A stretch of 64,000 nt of DNA from an uncultured Muribaculaceae bacterium (GCA_910578395.1 CAJTPZ010000004.1:124001-188000); one strand, 5' to 3'; shown: positions 45,634 through 55,182, counted from the stretch's first letter. Program-made: numbers and translations. The notes: generated from the sequence alone by a model not told the origin.

Positions 45634-45641
45634 CAAAATTA
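45634..45641 (-). promoter_or_regulatory. -7 box for hydrolase gene
   Basis: TAATTTTG on the minus strand ends 5 bases before the ATG at 45629, so the transcript is predicted leaderless. Confidence 0.45.
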
Positions 45642-45728
45642 TGCTGTGGAGCATGGTTATATTTTACCGTTATTGAGGATTTGCCTACCATATTTGCTTA
45701 TGATTATAAACCATAGCAAAATATGATT

Positions 45729-45736
45729 TAAATTTG
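45729..45736 (+). promoter_or_regulatory. -7 box for AraC-type regulator gene
   Basis: TAAATTTG ends 6 bases before the ATG at 45742, so transcription would begin at or near the start codon. Confidence 0.5.
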
Positions 45737-45741
45737 TCATT

Positions 45742-46659
45742 ATGGCAAAAGAAAAAGAAACAGTGAATCTTGATTCCGTCGATGCATACAACAAACTGTA
45801 TGGCATGAAAACATCGCATCCGCTTGTCACGGTCATTGATTTGAAAAAAGCTACCAGACGTTTCGAAAATATAAGGCTTAATTATGGCGTTTATGCTGTC
45901 TTTCTGAAAAACAATGCCAGCTGTCGGTTGCAGTATGGAAGAGAGTATTATGATTACCAAGAAGGTACGGTTGTGAGTTTTGCTCCCGGGCAAGTGATCG
46001 ATGTTGAGAGTAGCGGCGAGACCATGGCTCCCGATGTGGTAGGTCTGATGTTTCATCCCGACCTGATCTGTGGCACTCCTTTGGCTGATAAAATAAATCG
46101 GTACGGCTACTTCGATTATTCGCAAAAAGAGGCTTTGCACCTGTCGGAGTCGGAGAGGGATATATTTCTGGAGTGTCTTGACAAAATAAACCGTGAAGTC
46201 GAACATCCTGTTGACACACATTCTGCCGATCTGCTTTCAGCCAACATTCAGCTCCTGCTTGAATATCTAAATAGATTCTATGACCGTCAGTTTATCACAC
46301 GTCACAAAGTGAACTCATCGGTTGTTACGGCATTTGAGGCTGAGCTGAAGCGTCTGTATTCGCATGGCAGTGTCGTAGAGGAAGTTCCGCGTGTGACTTA
46401 CTTTGCTGGAAAAGCCAATCTGTCGCCAGGTTATTTCAGCGATCTTGTAAAAAAGGAGACAGGAAATACTCCGCAGGATCTGATCACGTTGTTTCTTATC
46501 GCAGAAGCCAAACGGCGTCTTGTCGCGACCGATGCCGACATAAGTGAAATCGCCTATGATCTGGGATTTCAATATCCACAGCATTTTACGCGACTTTTCA
46601 AGCGGGTGGCCGGTAAAAGCCCGCGTGCTTTCCGTGCCGACATTATCGTAAGAGGTTGA
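45742..46659 (+). CDS. AraC-family transcriptional regulator
   Basis: 305 residues. The N-terminal part is a cupin-like sensing domain (RLQYGREYYDYQEGTVVSFAPG), and the C-terminal 100 residues contain the two AraC helix-turn-helices (NLSPGYFSDLVKKETGNTP and EIAYDLGFQYPQHFTRLFK) ending in GKSPRAFRADI. It is divergent from the alpha/beta hydrolase gene, separated by 112 bases, so likely controls that gene and itself in response to a small molecule. Full length for the family. Confidence 0.92.
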   Translation: MAKEKETVNLDSVDAYNKLYGMKTSHPLVTVIDLKKATRRFENIRLNYGVYAVFLKNNASCRLQYGREYYDYQEGTVVSFAPGQVIDVESSGETMAPDVVGLMFHPDLICGTPLADKINRYGYFDYSQKEALHLSESERDIFLECLDKINREVEHPVDTHSADLLSANIQLLLEYLNRFYDRQFITRHKVNSSVVTAFEAELKRLYSHGSVVEEVPRVTYFAGKANLSPGYFSDLVKKETGNTPQDLITLFLIAEAKRRLVATDADISEIAYDLGFQYPQHFTRLFKRVAGKSPRAFRADIIVRG

Positions 46660-46740
46660 TCGCCCGACGACATAGCGCCGTTATCCTGTAATCGGAACTT
46701 GCATGACCTTTTTGCAGTGCAATGGCAAAAAAAGACTATA

Positions 46741-46816
46741 TTTGACTCAAAGAATCGTCTTTGCCTCCGCGCACCATGCTTCGCATGACAATCGCTATTC
46801 TTTTCGTCGAATATTC
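46741..46816 (-). repeat. 76-bp dispersed repeat, copy 2 (inverted relative to copy 1)
   Basis: Reverse complement matches 28386-28461 with about eight mismatches. Lies between the AraC gene and the YccF gene, 37 bases before the latter. Copies in both orientations in intergenic spaces suggest a small mobile or REP-like element. Confidence 0.85.
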
Positions 46817-46853
46817 TGATTATTTTTGAACAAAATATAAAACTCAAAAACTC

Positions 46854-47222
46854 ATGAAAATCTTAGGTAACATCCTGTGGCTTCTTCTCGGCGGTATCCT
46901 GACTGCCATCGAATACTTCATTTCAAGCCTTGTCCTGATTATAACAATCATCGGTATACCATTCGGAATCCAGACTCTTAAGCTCGGCATGCTGGCACTA
47001 TGGCCATTCGGACACAGTGTCACAGACAACGGCAACTCAAGCGGATGCCTGTCATTGATCATGAATGTAATATGGATTTTTGCAGGCGGTCTTGCAATCT
47101 GTCTGACTCACCTTGCATTCGGGCTCATACTGTGCATAACGATTATTGGCATACCATTCGGCCGGCAGCATTTCAAGCTTGCCGCACTGTCGCTGGCGCC
47201 GTTCGGAAAAACAATCGTCTAA
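46854..47222 (+). CDS. YccF-family inner-membrane protein
   Basis: 122 residues in two tandem halves, each with the motif IIGIPFG: LIITIIGIPFGIQTLKL and CITIIGIPFGRQHFKL. This is the YccF domain duplication, a small integral membrane protein of unknown role found across bacteria. Four hydrophobic helices. It is the first of a series of same-direction genes (small membrane protein, PstS-like, TPR), but 168 bases separate it from the next, so linkage is uncertain. Confidence 0.9.
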   Translation: MKILGNILWLLLGGILTAIEYFISSLVLIITIIGIPFGIQTLKLGMLALWPFGHSVTDNGNSSGCLSLIMNVIWIFAGGLAICLTHLAFGLILCITIIGIPFGRQHFKLAALSLAPFGKTIV

Positions 47223-47390
47223 GCAGTCCTGACAGGCGGAAAATCAATGAGTCAGCATCACACAGCACCTAATCAATTAAATTTTGATACTATGTATTTT
47301 ATTATTAATTTTACCGCATGGTCTCTGTGAGAAGAGTCGCTGAACAACGCCTCCCGCATAAACGTTAATTAGATACCAAATTATTCAACT

Positions 47391-47606
47391 ATGGCAACTA
47401 ACAACACTCCGAAGACCGCCCGACTGATATTTGGCATCTTCATGATTATCATTTATGTAGGAATGGGAATACTGCTTTTGGTCAATTTCTTTGACTGGGA
47501 AAGCGGCAGTTGGGAATGGCTACGCTGGACCGGCGGTGTGCTTCTAATCCTATACGGTATCTGGCGGGCCTACCGACAATTTGCCGGAATCGACTCAAGT
47601 CTCTGA
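47391..47606 (+). CDS. Small two-helix membrane protein
   Basis: 71 residues with two hydrophobic segments (LIFGIFMIIIYVGMGILLLV and LRWTGGVLLILYGIWRAY). I do not recognise a named family. It is 38 bases upstream of the PstS-like gene, which supports a shared transcript. Possibly an accessory inner-membrane component of the same system. Confidence 0.7.
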   Translation: MATNNTPKTARLIFGIFMIIIYVGMGILLLVNFFDWESGSWEWLRWTGGVLLILYGIWRAYRQFAGIDSSL

Positions 47607-47644
47607 CCTCACAACAGCCACAGCCGATATCAGTTTTTCAAGAA

Positions 47645-48646
47645 ATGAAGCTAACAACCGCCTTTAAGTCTCTTACCGCACTGGGGATGGCAATCCTCGT
47701 TGTGGCTGCCGCAGGATGCACCAAATACAGTAAAACGCCTCAGGCCGGATCAGCGACAAACGGCATCACCAAACTTGCCTGCGATGTCACTTTTGAGAAC
47801 ATCATGCAACAGGAGATAGAAGTATTTGAATACATCTATCCCCATGCCGATGTCCTCCCATATTATCTTGATGAGAAATCGTGTATCGATTCGCTTCTTG
47901 AGCAGAAAGTAAATTCAGCCGTCACCACACGCCCGCTCAACGAGGCAGAAAAGAAATACCTCAAGTCAAAGAAGAAAACGGTCTACGAGCGTATCATAGC
48001 AATCGACGCTATCGCCCTTGTCGTCAACAACGACAATCCGATCGACCGCATCGATCTCAAGGACCTAAACGACATCCTCACCGGCAAACTACAGACGTGG
48101 GATCAGATGGGCCCCGGAATGAAGGACCTTGGATCAATAGATGTAGTATTTGACGACGAAAGCTCAAGTACGGTAAGTTTCATGCGAGACTCGCTGATGA
48201 ATGGCGTGGCTTTTGGATCCAACGTCTATGCACAGGGATCAAATGAAGCTGTATATGAGGCTGTGAAAAAAAAGAAAAACGCGATAGGAGTTCTTGGAGT
48301 AAGCTGGCTGTCGGCTGATCTTGACGGAAAACCGGCTTCATCAATCGAAGAACTTGCAAAAGCATCGGAGCGGTCAGACACTACAGTTCTCGACTTCAAA
48401 CCTGATATAAAAGTGCTTAAAGTACAGCAACCGGGCACTCCCATGTACTGGAAGCCTTACCAGCAATATATCTATGAGGGCAAATATCCGTTGCTCCGCG
48501 CCATCTACATGGTCACCACCAGCGTGCCTGGCACTCCTGCTCATGGTTTCTATTCGTTTGTAACAGGTGTGCAAGGCCAGAAGCTGATTCTCCTGACAGG
48601 CATACTGCCTTCGCAGGTACACCCACGCAAGGTACAGCTTCTATAG
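47645..48646 (+). CDS. PstS-like phosphate-binding-fold lipoprotein
   Basis: 333 residues from the ATG at 47645; longer frames would overlap the preceding gene. Lipoprotein signal with AILVVAAAGCTKYS. The periplasmic binding protein fold is visible as VTTRPLNEAEKKYLKS, LVVNNDNPIDRIDLKD, VVFDDESSSTVSFMRDSL and NAIGVLGVSWLS, close to PstS. No phosphate ABC permease follows; instead a TPR gene does, as in Bacteroidetes clusters that link PstS-like proteins with TonB/ExbBD. It may therefore bind phosphate or another anion outside a classical ABC transporter. Confidence 0.8.
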   Translation: MKLTTAFKSLTALGMAILVVAAAGCTKYSKTPQAGSATNGITKLACDVTFENIMQQEIEVFEYIYPHADVLPYYLDEKSCIDSLLEQKVNSAVTTRPLNEAEKKYLKSKKKTVYERIIAIDAIALVVNNDNPIDRIDLKDLNDILTGKLQTWDQMGPGMKDLGSIDVVFDDESSSTVSFMRDSLMNGVAFGSNVYAQGSNEAVYEAVKKKKNAIGVLGVSWLSADLDGKPASSIEELAKASERSDTTVLDFKPDIKVLKVQQPGTPMYWKPYQQYIYEGKYPLLRAIYMVTTSVPGTPAHGFYSFVTGVQGQKLILLTGILPSQVHPRKVQLL

Positions 48647-48714
48647 GCCACTATACCGACAAGAAAAACAGAAATTCAATAATAACAGAAAAATAACTAA
48701 CTTCAGTCATCCAG

Positions 48715-50331
48715 ATGAAATTTAAGCTGCTCCTGAGCCTGCTCGCTGCAGGAACGCTGAGTGTTGCCGCTCAGCAAGGCTACAAAGACGGCGTAGAATA
48801 CTACCGAGCCGACAAAGTCGATGATGCAAAAATCATCCTCGACCGCACTATAAACGATGCATCAACCGACAAGGCAGAAGCGAACTACTACCTTGGCATG
48901 ATCGCACTCTCACAAGGAGACAACGCCGCTGCCAAATCGTATTTCGAGAAAGGTATCTCAGCCAATGCAGAAAACCCCTTCAACTATGTTGGTCTTGGCT
49001 CTCTCTTACTCAAAAGCGGTGATGCCAAAGGCGCACAGGAACAATTCAAACAAGCCCGTAATTTCGGAAAGAAAAATGCCGTACTGCTCACCGACATCGC
49101 CCGCGCATATTATGACGCTGATCCTGTCGCCTACAAAAAAGAGCTCGACAAAGCAATAACCGATGCGAAAAAGGCAGACAAGACTTGTGCGGCAATCTAC
49201 ATTCTCGAAGGTGACATGCTCGCGCCCAACAGCATCGGCGATGCAGTAGGCTACTATGAGATGGCGTGGAACTATGATACCCAGAACCAATTTCCTGAAG
49301 CATACGTAAAGTACGCACAGGTTTACTTCTCAGTCAATCCTCAGTTTGCAATCCAGCGCCTTCAGGAGCTTGTACAGAAGAATCCAAACTCCGCACTTGC
49401 ACAGCGCGAACTCGCCGAGAAATACTACGACAACAACCAGCTCACCCTCGCAGCACGCGAGTATGGCAAATACATACAGAACCCCAACCACTTCCAGAAA
49501 GACGAACAGCGCTATGTGGGACTTATGTACTTCGCAAAAGAGTATGAGCCTTCGCTGAAACTTGCCAACGAAATCCTTTCCAAGGATCCAGGCAACCACT
49601 ACATGGAAAGAATGGCATTCCTTAACAAGGCCGCTCTTGAGAACTGGGCAGATGCCGCCACCGCCGCTCAGACATTCTTCTCCAACTCCAATGCAAAAGA
49701 GTTCACCGCAACCGACTACACCACATACGGCGACGTGCTTTTCCACACAGGCGACACTATCGCAGCACTCGACAACTACAAGAAGGCTGTGGACATGCAC
49801 CCCGACAAAGCTGACAACGTAAAGTCACTCTCAGAGGCTTATGCGTCTGCCAAGATGTACGACAAATCGGCTGAGACATTCGAGAAATATCTCGGCATGA
49901 TCGAGCCCACGACCAACGACAAGTTCACTCTCGGCCGCCGATACAGCAACGCAGCGGCAATGGCATCCGACTCAATCGCCAAAGTGCAGCTTGCCGACAA
50001 GGCACTCTTATACCTCGACGAGGTACTCAAAGCAGTACCCGACAACTTCACTGTCGCCAACCAGAAGGCTATCACTCTCTACAACCGCAACAATCAGGCA
50101 ATGAGCCAGGAGGTAGTCGATGCATTCCTTGCAGCTCTCGCTATCCTCGACAAGGACCGTGAAGCAAACAAAACGAGCCATAAGAACGACTATGTGCGTG
50201 CCTACAACCTCATAGCAAACTATTATCTGGCTGAAGGCGATAAAGAAACCGCCAAACAGTATCTAAATCTCTTCCTTGAAGTAGACCCCGACAACCAGCC
50301 GCTCCGCGACTATGTCGAGAAGATGAAGTAA
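48715..50331 (+). CDS. Secreted tetratricopeptide (TPR) protein
   Basis: 538 residues with a signal peptide (LLLSLLAAGTLSVAAQ) and many TPR units over nearly the full length (for example AEANYYLGMIALSQGDNAAAKSYF split into consensus A/B helices). The TPR superhelix usually provides protein contacts. It follows the PstS-like gene by 68 bases and ends with a strong terminator at 50354. Most probably located in the periplasm; its partner is unknown. Confidence 0.85.
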   Translation: MKFKLLLSLLAAGTLSVAAQQGYKDGVEYYRADKVDDAKIILDRTINDASTDKAEANYYLGMIALSQGDNAAAKSYFEKGISANAENPFNYVGLGSLLLKSGDAKGAQEQFKQARNFGKKNAVLLTDIARAYYDADPVAYKKELDKAITDAKKADKTCAAIYILEGDMLAPNSIGDAVGYYEMAWNYDTQNQFPEAYVKYAQVYFSVNPQFAIQRLQELVQKNPNSALAQRELAEKYYDNNQLTLAAREYGKYIQNPNHFQKDEQRYVGLMYFAKEYEPSLKLANEILSKDPGNHYMERMAFLNKAALENWADAATAAQTFFSNSNAKEFTATDYTTYGDVLFHTGDTIAALDNYKKAVDMHPDKADNVKSLSEAYASAKMYDKSAETFEKYLGMIEPTTNDKFTLGRRYSNAAAMASDSIAKVQLADKALLYLDEVLKAVPDNFTVANQKAITLYNRNNQAMSQEVVDAFLAALAILDKDREANKTSHKNDYVRAYNLIANYYLAEGDKETAKQYLNLFLEVDPDNQPLRDYVEKMK

Positions 50332-50353
50332 AATACCACCAACGACAATATCG

Positions 50354-50396
50354 CCGGGGATGTGCCAAATTATATCCGACACATCCCCGGTTTTTT
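50354..50396 (+). terminator. Terminator after TPR gene
   Basis: Perfect 11-bp GC-rich stem (50354-50364 with 50380-50390) and T-run, just before the sialidase gene. Confidence 0.95.
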
Positions 50397-50413
50397 ATAT
50401 CACAACGGAAGCA

Positions 50414-51766
50414 ATGAGAAAATCAATACATCTTTGCCTTGTCATGATGCTTATTGCAGCAGGCAGTCTATATGCACAAAAATACAATGTAGTATTCCGC
50501 TATACAGGAAACGGAGCCGACAGTGTCGTTTACCGTATTCCTGCCATAGCAACGCTCAACGACGGAAGACTGCTTGCAATAGCCGACTACAGACATTGCG
50601 GCTCCGACATCGGCTACGGACGCATAGACCTGCACCAGTCCATATCGGCCGACGGAGGCAAAACATGGAGCCAGCCGGCTCCACTTACCGATATCAGTGG
50701 CATGCCCGTAAGCCAAGGGACAGGAAAAGGCACAACCGAGAGTTCCATGCTTCACCCCGACTGTGGTTACGGTGATGCAGCCATAGCCGCAGACAGAGAT
50801 TCGGAAAGGGTAATACTTCTTGCCGTGTGCGGACGTACACCCTTCTTCAGGGCACACCGCAACAATCCCAATCAGATAGCCCGATGGCGCAGCAATGATG
50901 GCGGAAGGACATGGACCGGCCGAGACACAATCACCTCGGAAATCTACGGACTTTTCGACGGCAGATGCGGCGACTCTCTGAAAGCGCCAGGCGGATGCGT
51001 CGACGCCTTGTTTTTTGGCTCCGGACGCATCATGCAGTCCCGCCATGTCAAAACCGAAGGAACCTACAGGATATATGCCGCATTATCCGGACGACACATA
51101 GCCCATGAATCCGACACCGACAGCATAGGCACATACATTGCCAACTGGGTGCTATATTCCGATGATTTCGGTGAAAAATGGCATGTTCTTGGCCGTACCG
51201 ATATTCCTCCTGTAGCGATAGGCGGTGATGAACCAAAGGTCGAAGAACTACCTGACGGATCAGTGCTTCTGAGCGCCCGCTCAAGCAACAGTTACGGCAG
51301 ACGTTTCAATATATTCCGATACTCCAACGCAGCAAAAGCCGAAGGTGAATGGATCGGCCTACCGGTCATGTGTGACTTCGGAGGCATAAACCCCAATCCA
51401 TGCAACGGAGAAATACTCATCCTTCCTGTGATTGACAATCACGATCCAGGTAACACTGATGCGTGGATAGCGTTACAATCCATTACACTCTCTAACAAGC
51501 GTGAAAATGTAGGCATAAAATGGAAACCGCTTCTATGCCACTCAGATTACGCCGATGCCAAAGCCATGGCACAGAACTGGGGCGAAATTCAATCCCAGAC
51601 ATTAAAGATAACAACAAAGCCCTCAGCCTACTCCACAATGGCACAGACCTCCGACGGACACATAGCTTTTCTCTTTGAAGAATCGACCTACGGAAAAGAT
51701 TACTCAATAGTCTTTAAAGATCTCACCCTTGAAGAAATAACAGGCGGAAGATTCTCTGCCCGCTGA
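50414..51766 (+). CDS. Secreted sialidase (GH33)
   Basis: 450 residues from the ATG at 50414, which starts a signal peptide (LCLVMMLIAAGSLYAQ); upstream frames pass through the terminator. The sialidase signs are YRIPAIATL (RIP motif, residues 40-48; arginine of the triad) and Asp-box repeats SADGGKTW, SNDGGRTW and SDDFGEKW, with later conserved segments EPKVEELPDGSVLLSAR and the Tyr-region near the end. It releases terminal sialic acid from host glycans. It is alone after a terminator, and ends in a terminator as well. Confidence 0.92.
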   Translation: MRKSIHLCLVMMLIAAGSLYAQKYNVVFRYTGNGADSVVYRIPAIATLNDGRLLAIADYRHCGSDIGYGRIDLHQSISADGGKTWSQPAPLTDISGMPVSQGTGKGTTESSMLHPDCGYGDAAIAADRDSERVILLAVCGRTPFFRAHRNNPNQIARWRSNDGGRTWTGRDTITSEIYGLFDGRCGDSLKAPGGCVDALFFGSGRIMQSRHVKTEGTYRIYAALSGRHIAHESDTDSIGTYIANWVLYSDDFGEKWHVLGRTDIPPVAIGGDEPKVEELPDGSVLLSARSSNSYGRRFNIFRYSNAAKAEGEWIGLPVMCDFGGINPNPCNGEILILPVIDNHDPGNTDAWIALQSITLSNKRENVGIKWKPLLCHSDYADAKAMAQNWGEIQSQTLKITTKPSAYSTMAQTSDGHIAFLFEESTYGKDYSIVFKDLTLEEITGGRFSAR

Positions 51767-51795
51767 CCACGGCAGGGTAAATATGCTACAAAAAA

Positions 51796-51833
51796 CAGCG
51801 CCGCAACTGCTATTGGTTGCGGCGCTGAATTTT
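51796..51833. terminator. Terminator after sialidase, shared with the convergent gene
   Basis: 12-bp GC-rich stem (51796-51807 with 51816-51827) and an 8-base loop, followed by AATTTT. The minus-strand side has a T-run after it too. Confidence 0.85.
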
Positions 51834-51850
51834 ATGACAATATCCTATAG

Positions 51851-53539
51851 TCAGATAATCGACGAAAGGTTGTAATTGGCAAATTCGAGATCCTTGGAAG
51901 CAGTAGCTTTGAGTGTGGGATCAAGTTTCACTGCCTGACGGAGATTGCTTTGTACCATCGCGTCATTCTTGGTACGTGCGCCAAGCACTGCAGCGAGATA
52001 GTAAGTAGTAGCATCAGGTGCAAGAATACCACCAAGAGTCGATTTCGCTTTGGCATAATCCTTAGTGAGGATCTGGGCAAGAGCGGCATTGTTGCTCTTG
52101 GTATTGCCAAACGAGCGAACAGCGGCAGCATTATCGCCCTGAAGAAGATAAGCCGTACCCATCGCCTCTCCAAGCTCACTGACACCGGCAGCGGCACCAA
52201 ACTTCTGTGTAGCGGCAGGATAGTCGCCCTCGGCAAGCGAAACAAGACCAAGGTTCATCTGAGGCTCGGGAGCCGACGGATTGACGCGTGCAGCCTTTGC
52301 GAACGATATTTTCGCAGCCTTATAGTCACCTGCATTCCACTGAGTCATGCCGAGGTCATTGACAGCACGATAGTCATCGGGATAAATAGCCGCAGCCTCA
52401 GTGTAAATTTTGATCTTCTGAGCGTTGTCGTCGGTAAGTGTCGCGCAATAGAGAAGTTCGTCGATAGTGAGCGAACGGGGATTGGTAGCGAATACCTGCT
52501 GGATCTCCTCATCGCTTTTGCCTATAGTGTTGATAGTAGCTGTAATGCGTGAATAGCGGAGCTGCGGAAGAATATCCTCGGCGAGTTTGTCGAATACCGA
52601 CGAAAGATTACGTATCTCACGCTCACGCTGTTCAGGATCCTTGTACATCGAGAGCACACTGAGAATAAGCTCTTTGTCCTGAATGTTGCTTGCAGAAACA
52701 AGCTTCTGGAAACCCTCCCAGTCCTCTGGAGTGAACTGTGCGGTAAGTTCGCCGAAAGAGATATTATTTTTTTTCAGCTCTTTGTTAAGATAAGCCGAAG
52801 TGTTTTTTTCTCGGTTCTGTGCAAGACGGGTATTGATGTCAATACCACCCTCAGGTGAAGCGTAAGAAGAGATATTAATCTCTTCGATCTCCTGATTTGC
52901 GGCAGCATTAGCGTTGGCGATATTCTCGTGCAGACGCTTGATATCACCCTTGCTAAGCTCAGTATTGCGGATGTTGGCCTGATTTACAAGGAATTTGATA
53001 TCGGCGGCATATTTTTCTTTGATTATGCGCTGAAACTTATCAGGAGCAAGCGCAGCTGTAGCGTCCTCGGCAGAAGCAAATGCCGCTGTAGCAACAACTC
53101 CCTTTGCAACTTTCACCCTCGGAAGCACATACTGTTTCGATCCCTGATTTACAGTGAACGCAAGCTCAAGTTCGCTCTGAGCCATAGCCGGCTTCCACGC
53201 GAAATTGACAGGGATGGTCACAGTACCGCCACGGTCGTAATAAATAACCGGACTGTTGCCACGCACCTTTTCACCCTGGAACGAATAGGGCTGCGATGAT
53301 GACTCCTCCCCGTTGTAGACAAGATAAGGTGTTACGGTCACCTGAGCATTCTTGACAAAGAACTTCGCAGGAATGTTGGCTGTGACAGTTCCAGGTACCT
53401 TCTGGCCCACAAGCTCAAGAGGATTTGGGTTTACCGAAAAATAGTCAGCACTAAACTGTCCCAGTTTTTTGCTGCATCCTGTTGCGGCAAGAAGAGTTGC
53501 TATTGCAACCGCCGGCAGGGTAATGCGATTTCTGAACAT
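51851..53539 (-). CDS. OmpA/TPR envelope lipoprotein
   Basis: 562 residues from the ATG at 53539, where a lipoprotein signal starts (VAIATLLAATGCSKK); the frame is open further upstream without a plausible start. After an N-terminal beta-rich domain (PNPLELVGQKVPGTV) comes an OmpA-like region (ISSYASPEGGIDINTRLAQNRE), and the C-terminal half consists of TPR units (LGMTQWNAGDYKAAKISFAKAA). It may link outer membrane and peptidoglycan and bind other proteins. No operon partners on its strand are close; 40 bases separate it from the PepD gene. Confidence 0.8.
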   Translation of the reverse strand: MFRNRITLPAVAIATLLAATGCSKKLGQFSADYFSVNPNPLELVGQKVPGTVTANIPAKFFVKNAQVTVTPYLVYNGEESSSQPYSFQGEKVRGNSPVIYYDRGGTVTIPVNFAWKPAMAQSELELAFTVNQGSKQYVLPRVKVAKGVVATAAFASAEDATAALAPDKFQRIIKEKYAADIKFLVNQANIRNTELSKGDIKRLHENIANANAAANQEIEEINISSYASPEGGIDINTRLAQNREKNTSAYLNKELKKNNISFGELTAQFTPEDWEGFQKLVSASNIQDKELILSVLSMYKDPEQREREIRNLSSVFDKLAEDILPQLRYSRITATINTIGKSDEEIQQVFATNPRSLTIDELLYCATLTDDNAQKIKIYTEAAAIYPDDYRAVNDLGMTQWNAGDYKAAKISFAKAARVNPSAPEPQMNLGLVSLAEGDYPAATQKFGAAAGVSELGEAMGTAYLLQGDNAAAVRSFGNTKSNNAALAQILTKDYAKAKSTLGGILAPDATTYYLAAVLGARTKNDAMVQSNLRQAVKLDPTLKATASKDLEFANYNLSSII

Positions 53540-53579
53540 TGGATAATATATGCCTAAAACTGATTTATTGAACTGAAGT

Positions 53580-55040
53580 TTATTTAGTCTCATTGGCAAC
53601 TTTCTCAAGCACCCGGCGCAAATGCTGCCAGAAGCGGCCCACTGCAGGAATGTGCATACGCTCGCTCGGCGAGTGGACTCCACGCAGTGTCGGACCGAAA
53701 GACACCATGTCAAGCTCCGGCATGACACTCTTGAACAATCCACACTCAAGTCCGGCATGAATAGCCTTGATAGCGGGCTTGATGCCGAACAATTCCTCAT
53801 AAGCATCGGATGTAATCTTCATGATAGGCGACTTAAGATTGGGCTGCCAACCAGGATAACCTTCTCCATGCTCAACTGTTGCGCCAGCCAGCTTAAAGAG
53901 AGCCTCAACCTGATTCGCGATATCATATTTGCGCGACTCCACCGAACTACGCTGCGATGTAGTCACAACAATCTTATTGTCGGGACGCATCTTAACAGAC
54001 GCAAGGTTGGTAGAAGTCTCGACAAGGCCTTCCAGATCGCGGCTCATCGACACTACTCCATGAGGAGCTGAATATATCGCGCTGATTATATTGGCCGATG
54101 TAGTGGAATCGACACAGAACTCAGGGGCATCCACCGAAACAAGATCAAGCTTGAGAGTTGTCTCAAGTCCTTTATACTCATTTTCGATATCGGCGACATA
54201 GTGATTGAACGCTATGCGCACATCCTCCTTGTGCGATGTGTGCACACCGATAACAGCATGAGCGGCACGCGGTATGGCGTTGCGGAGATTGCCTCCGTCA
54301 ATTTCGGCAAGCGCAATCTCATGTGTCTTTCCAAGATTCCATAAGAAGCGTGCAAGCACCTTATTGGCGTTGGCATGACCAAGATGAATGTCACCACCCG
54401 AGTGTCCGCCAAGGCCACCCGAAACTTCCACCTTGAAATAATGATAGTCGGCAGGCGCTACCGAACGGTTATAGTGGAATGTGCACACGGTGTCGATACC
54501 TCCGGCACAACCTACAAAAATCTCCGCGTCATCCTCCGAGTCGAGATTAAGCAGGATTTTGCCGGTAATCATATTCTTGTCGAGGTTGAAAGCTCCTGTC
54601 ATACCTGTTTCTTCGTCAACAGTCACCAGAACCTCAAGAGGACCATGAACAAGATCGGGATCTATAAGAGCCGCCAGTGAAGCCGCCACACCTATGCCGT
54701 TGTCAGCACCGAGTGTCGTTCCGTCAGCTTTAACCCACTCACCGTCTATAATTGTCTTTATCGGGGTGTTTTCAAAGTCAAAGCTCTTGTCATTGCTCTC
54801 ACACACCATGTCCATGTGACCCTGCATGATCACCACAGGAGCATTCTCATGTCCCGGAACCGCAGGCTTTGAGATGACTACATTGCCAATAGCATCTACC
54901 TTGTAATCAAGATTGTGCGCCTTAGCAAAATCAACGAGATACTGACGGATTTTCTCCTCTTTCTTTGAAGGACGCGGCACCTTCGTGATCTCATCAAAAA
55001 TCTTGAAGACTGCCTGTGGCTGAAGGTCTTTTACTTCCAT
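53580..55040 (-). CDS. pepD: Beta-alanyl/aminoacyl-histidine dipeptidase (PepD, M20)
   Basis: 486 residues, the usual length. Zinc ligands and catalytic residues of the M20 family are in MQGHMDMVCE (H75, D77), LGADNGIGVA (D113) and VTVDEETGMTGA (E143, E144), with LNLDSEDDAEIF and the dimerisation lid between them. It hydrolyses Xaa-His dipeptides such as carnosine and other dipeptides in the cytoplasm. The gene is upstream of the OmpA/TPR gene on the same strand and divergent from the small peptide gene. Confidence 0.95.
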   Translation of the reverse strand: MEVKDLQPQAVFKIFDEITKVPRPSKKEEKIRQYLVDFAKAHNLDYKVDAIGNVVISKPAVPGHENAPVVIMQGHMDMVCESNDKSFDFENTPIKTIIDGEWVKADGTTLGADNGIGVAASLAALIDPDLVHGPLEVLVTVDEETGMTGAFNLDKNMITGKILLNLDSEDDAEIFVGCAGGIDTVCTFHYNRSVAPADYHYFKVEVSGGLGGHSGGDIHLGHANANKVLARFLWNLGKTHEIALAEIDGGNLRNAIPRAAHAVIGVHTSHKEDVRIAFNHYVADIENEYKGLETTLKLDLVSVDAPEFCVDSTTSANIISAIYSAPHGVVSMSRDLEGLVETSTNLASVKMRPDNKIVVTTSQRSSVESRKYDIANQVEALFKLAGATVEHGEGYPGWQPNLKSPIMKITSDAYEELFGIKPAIKAIHAGLECGLFKSVMPELDMVSFGPTLRGVHSPSERMHIPAVGRFWQHLRRVLEKVANETK

Positions 55041-55182
55041 GGCGGGATATGGTTTAGTTAATTTCTATGTTTCCGGTTAATTTTATTTGAGCAGTGTTAT
55101 TTTAAGTTAAAACAACTCCGTTCTCGCACACTAAGTTACAAAATAAAAAGGCATCACTGCAAAAATTATATGTAATCTTTCT

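Noticed and set aside
47510..47644. Upstream extension of the PstS-like gene
   Set aside because: It overlaps the small membrane protein gene, and a lipoprotein signal begins exactly at the ATG at 47645.
50360..50413. Upstream start of the sialidase
   Set aside because: Codons would lie in the terminator of the TPR gene; the signal peptide starts at 50414.
53540..53806. Upstream extension of the OmpA/TPR lipoprotein
   Set aside because: It overlaps the 3' end of the PepD gene and has no signal; the lipoprotein signal begins at 53539.
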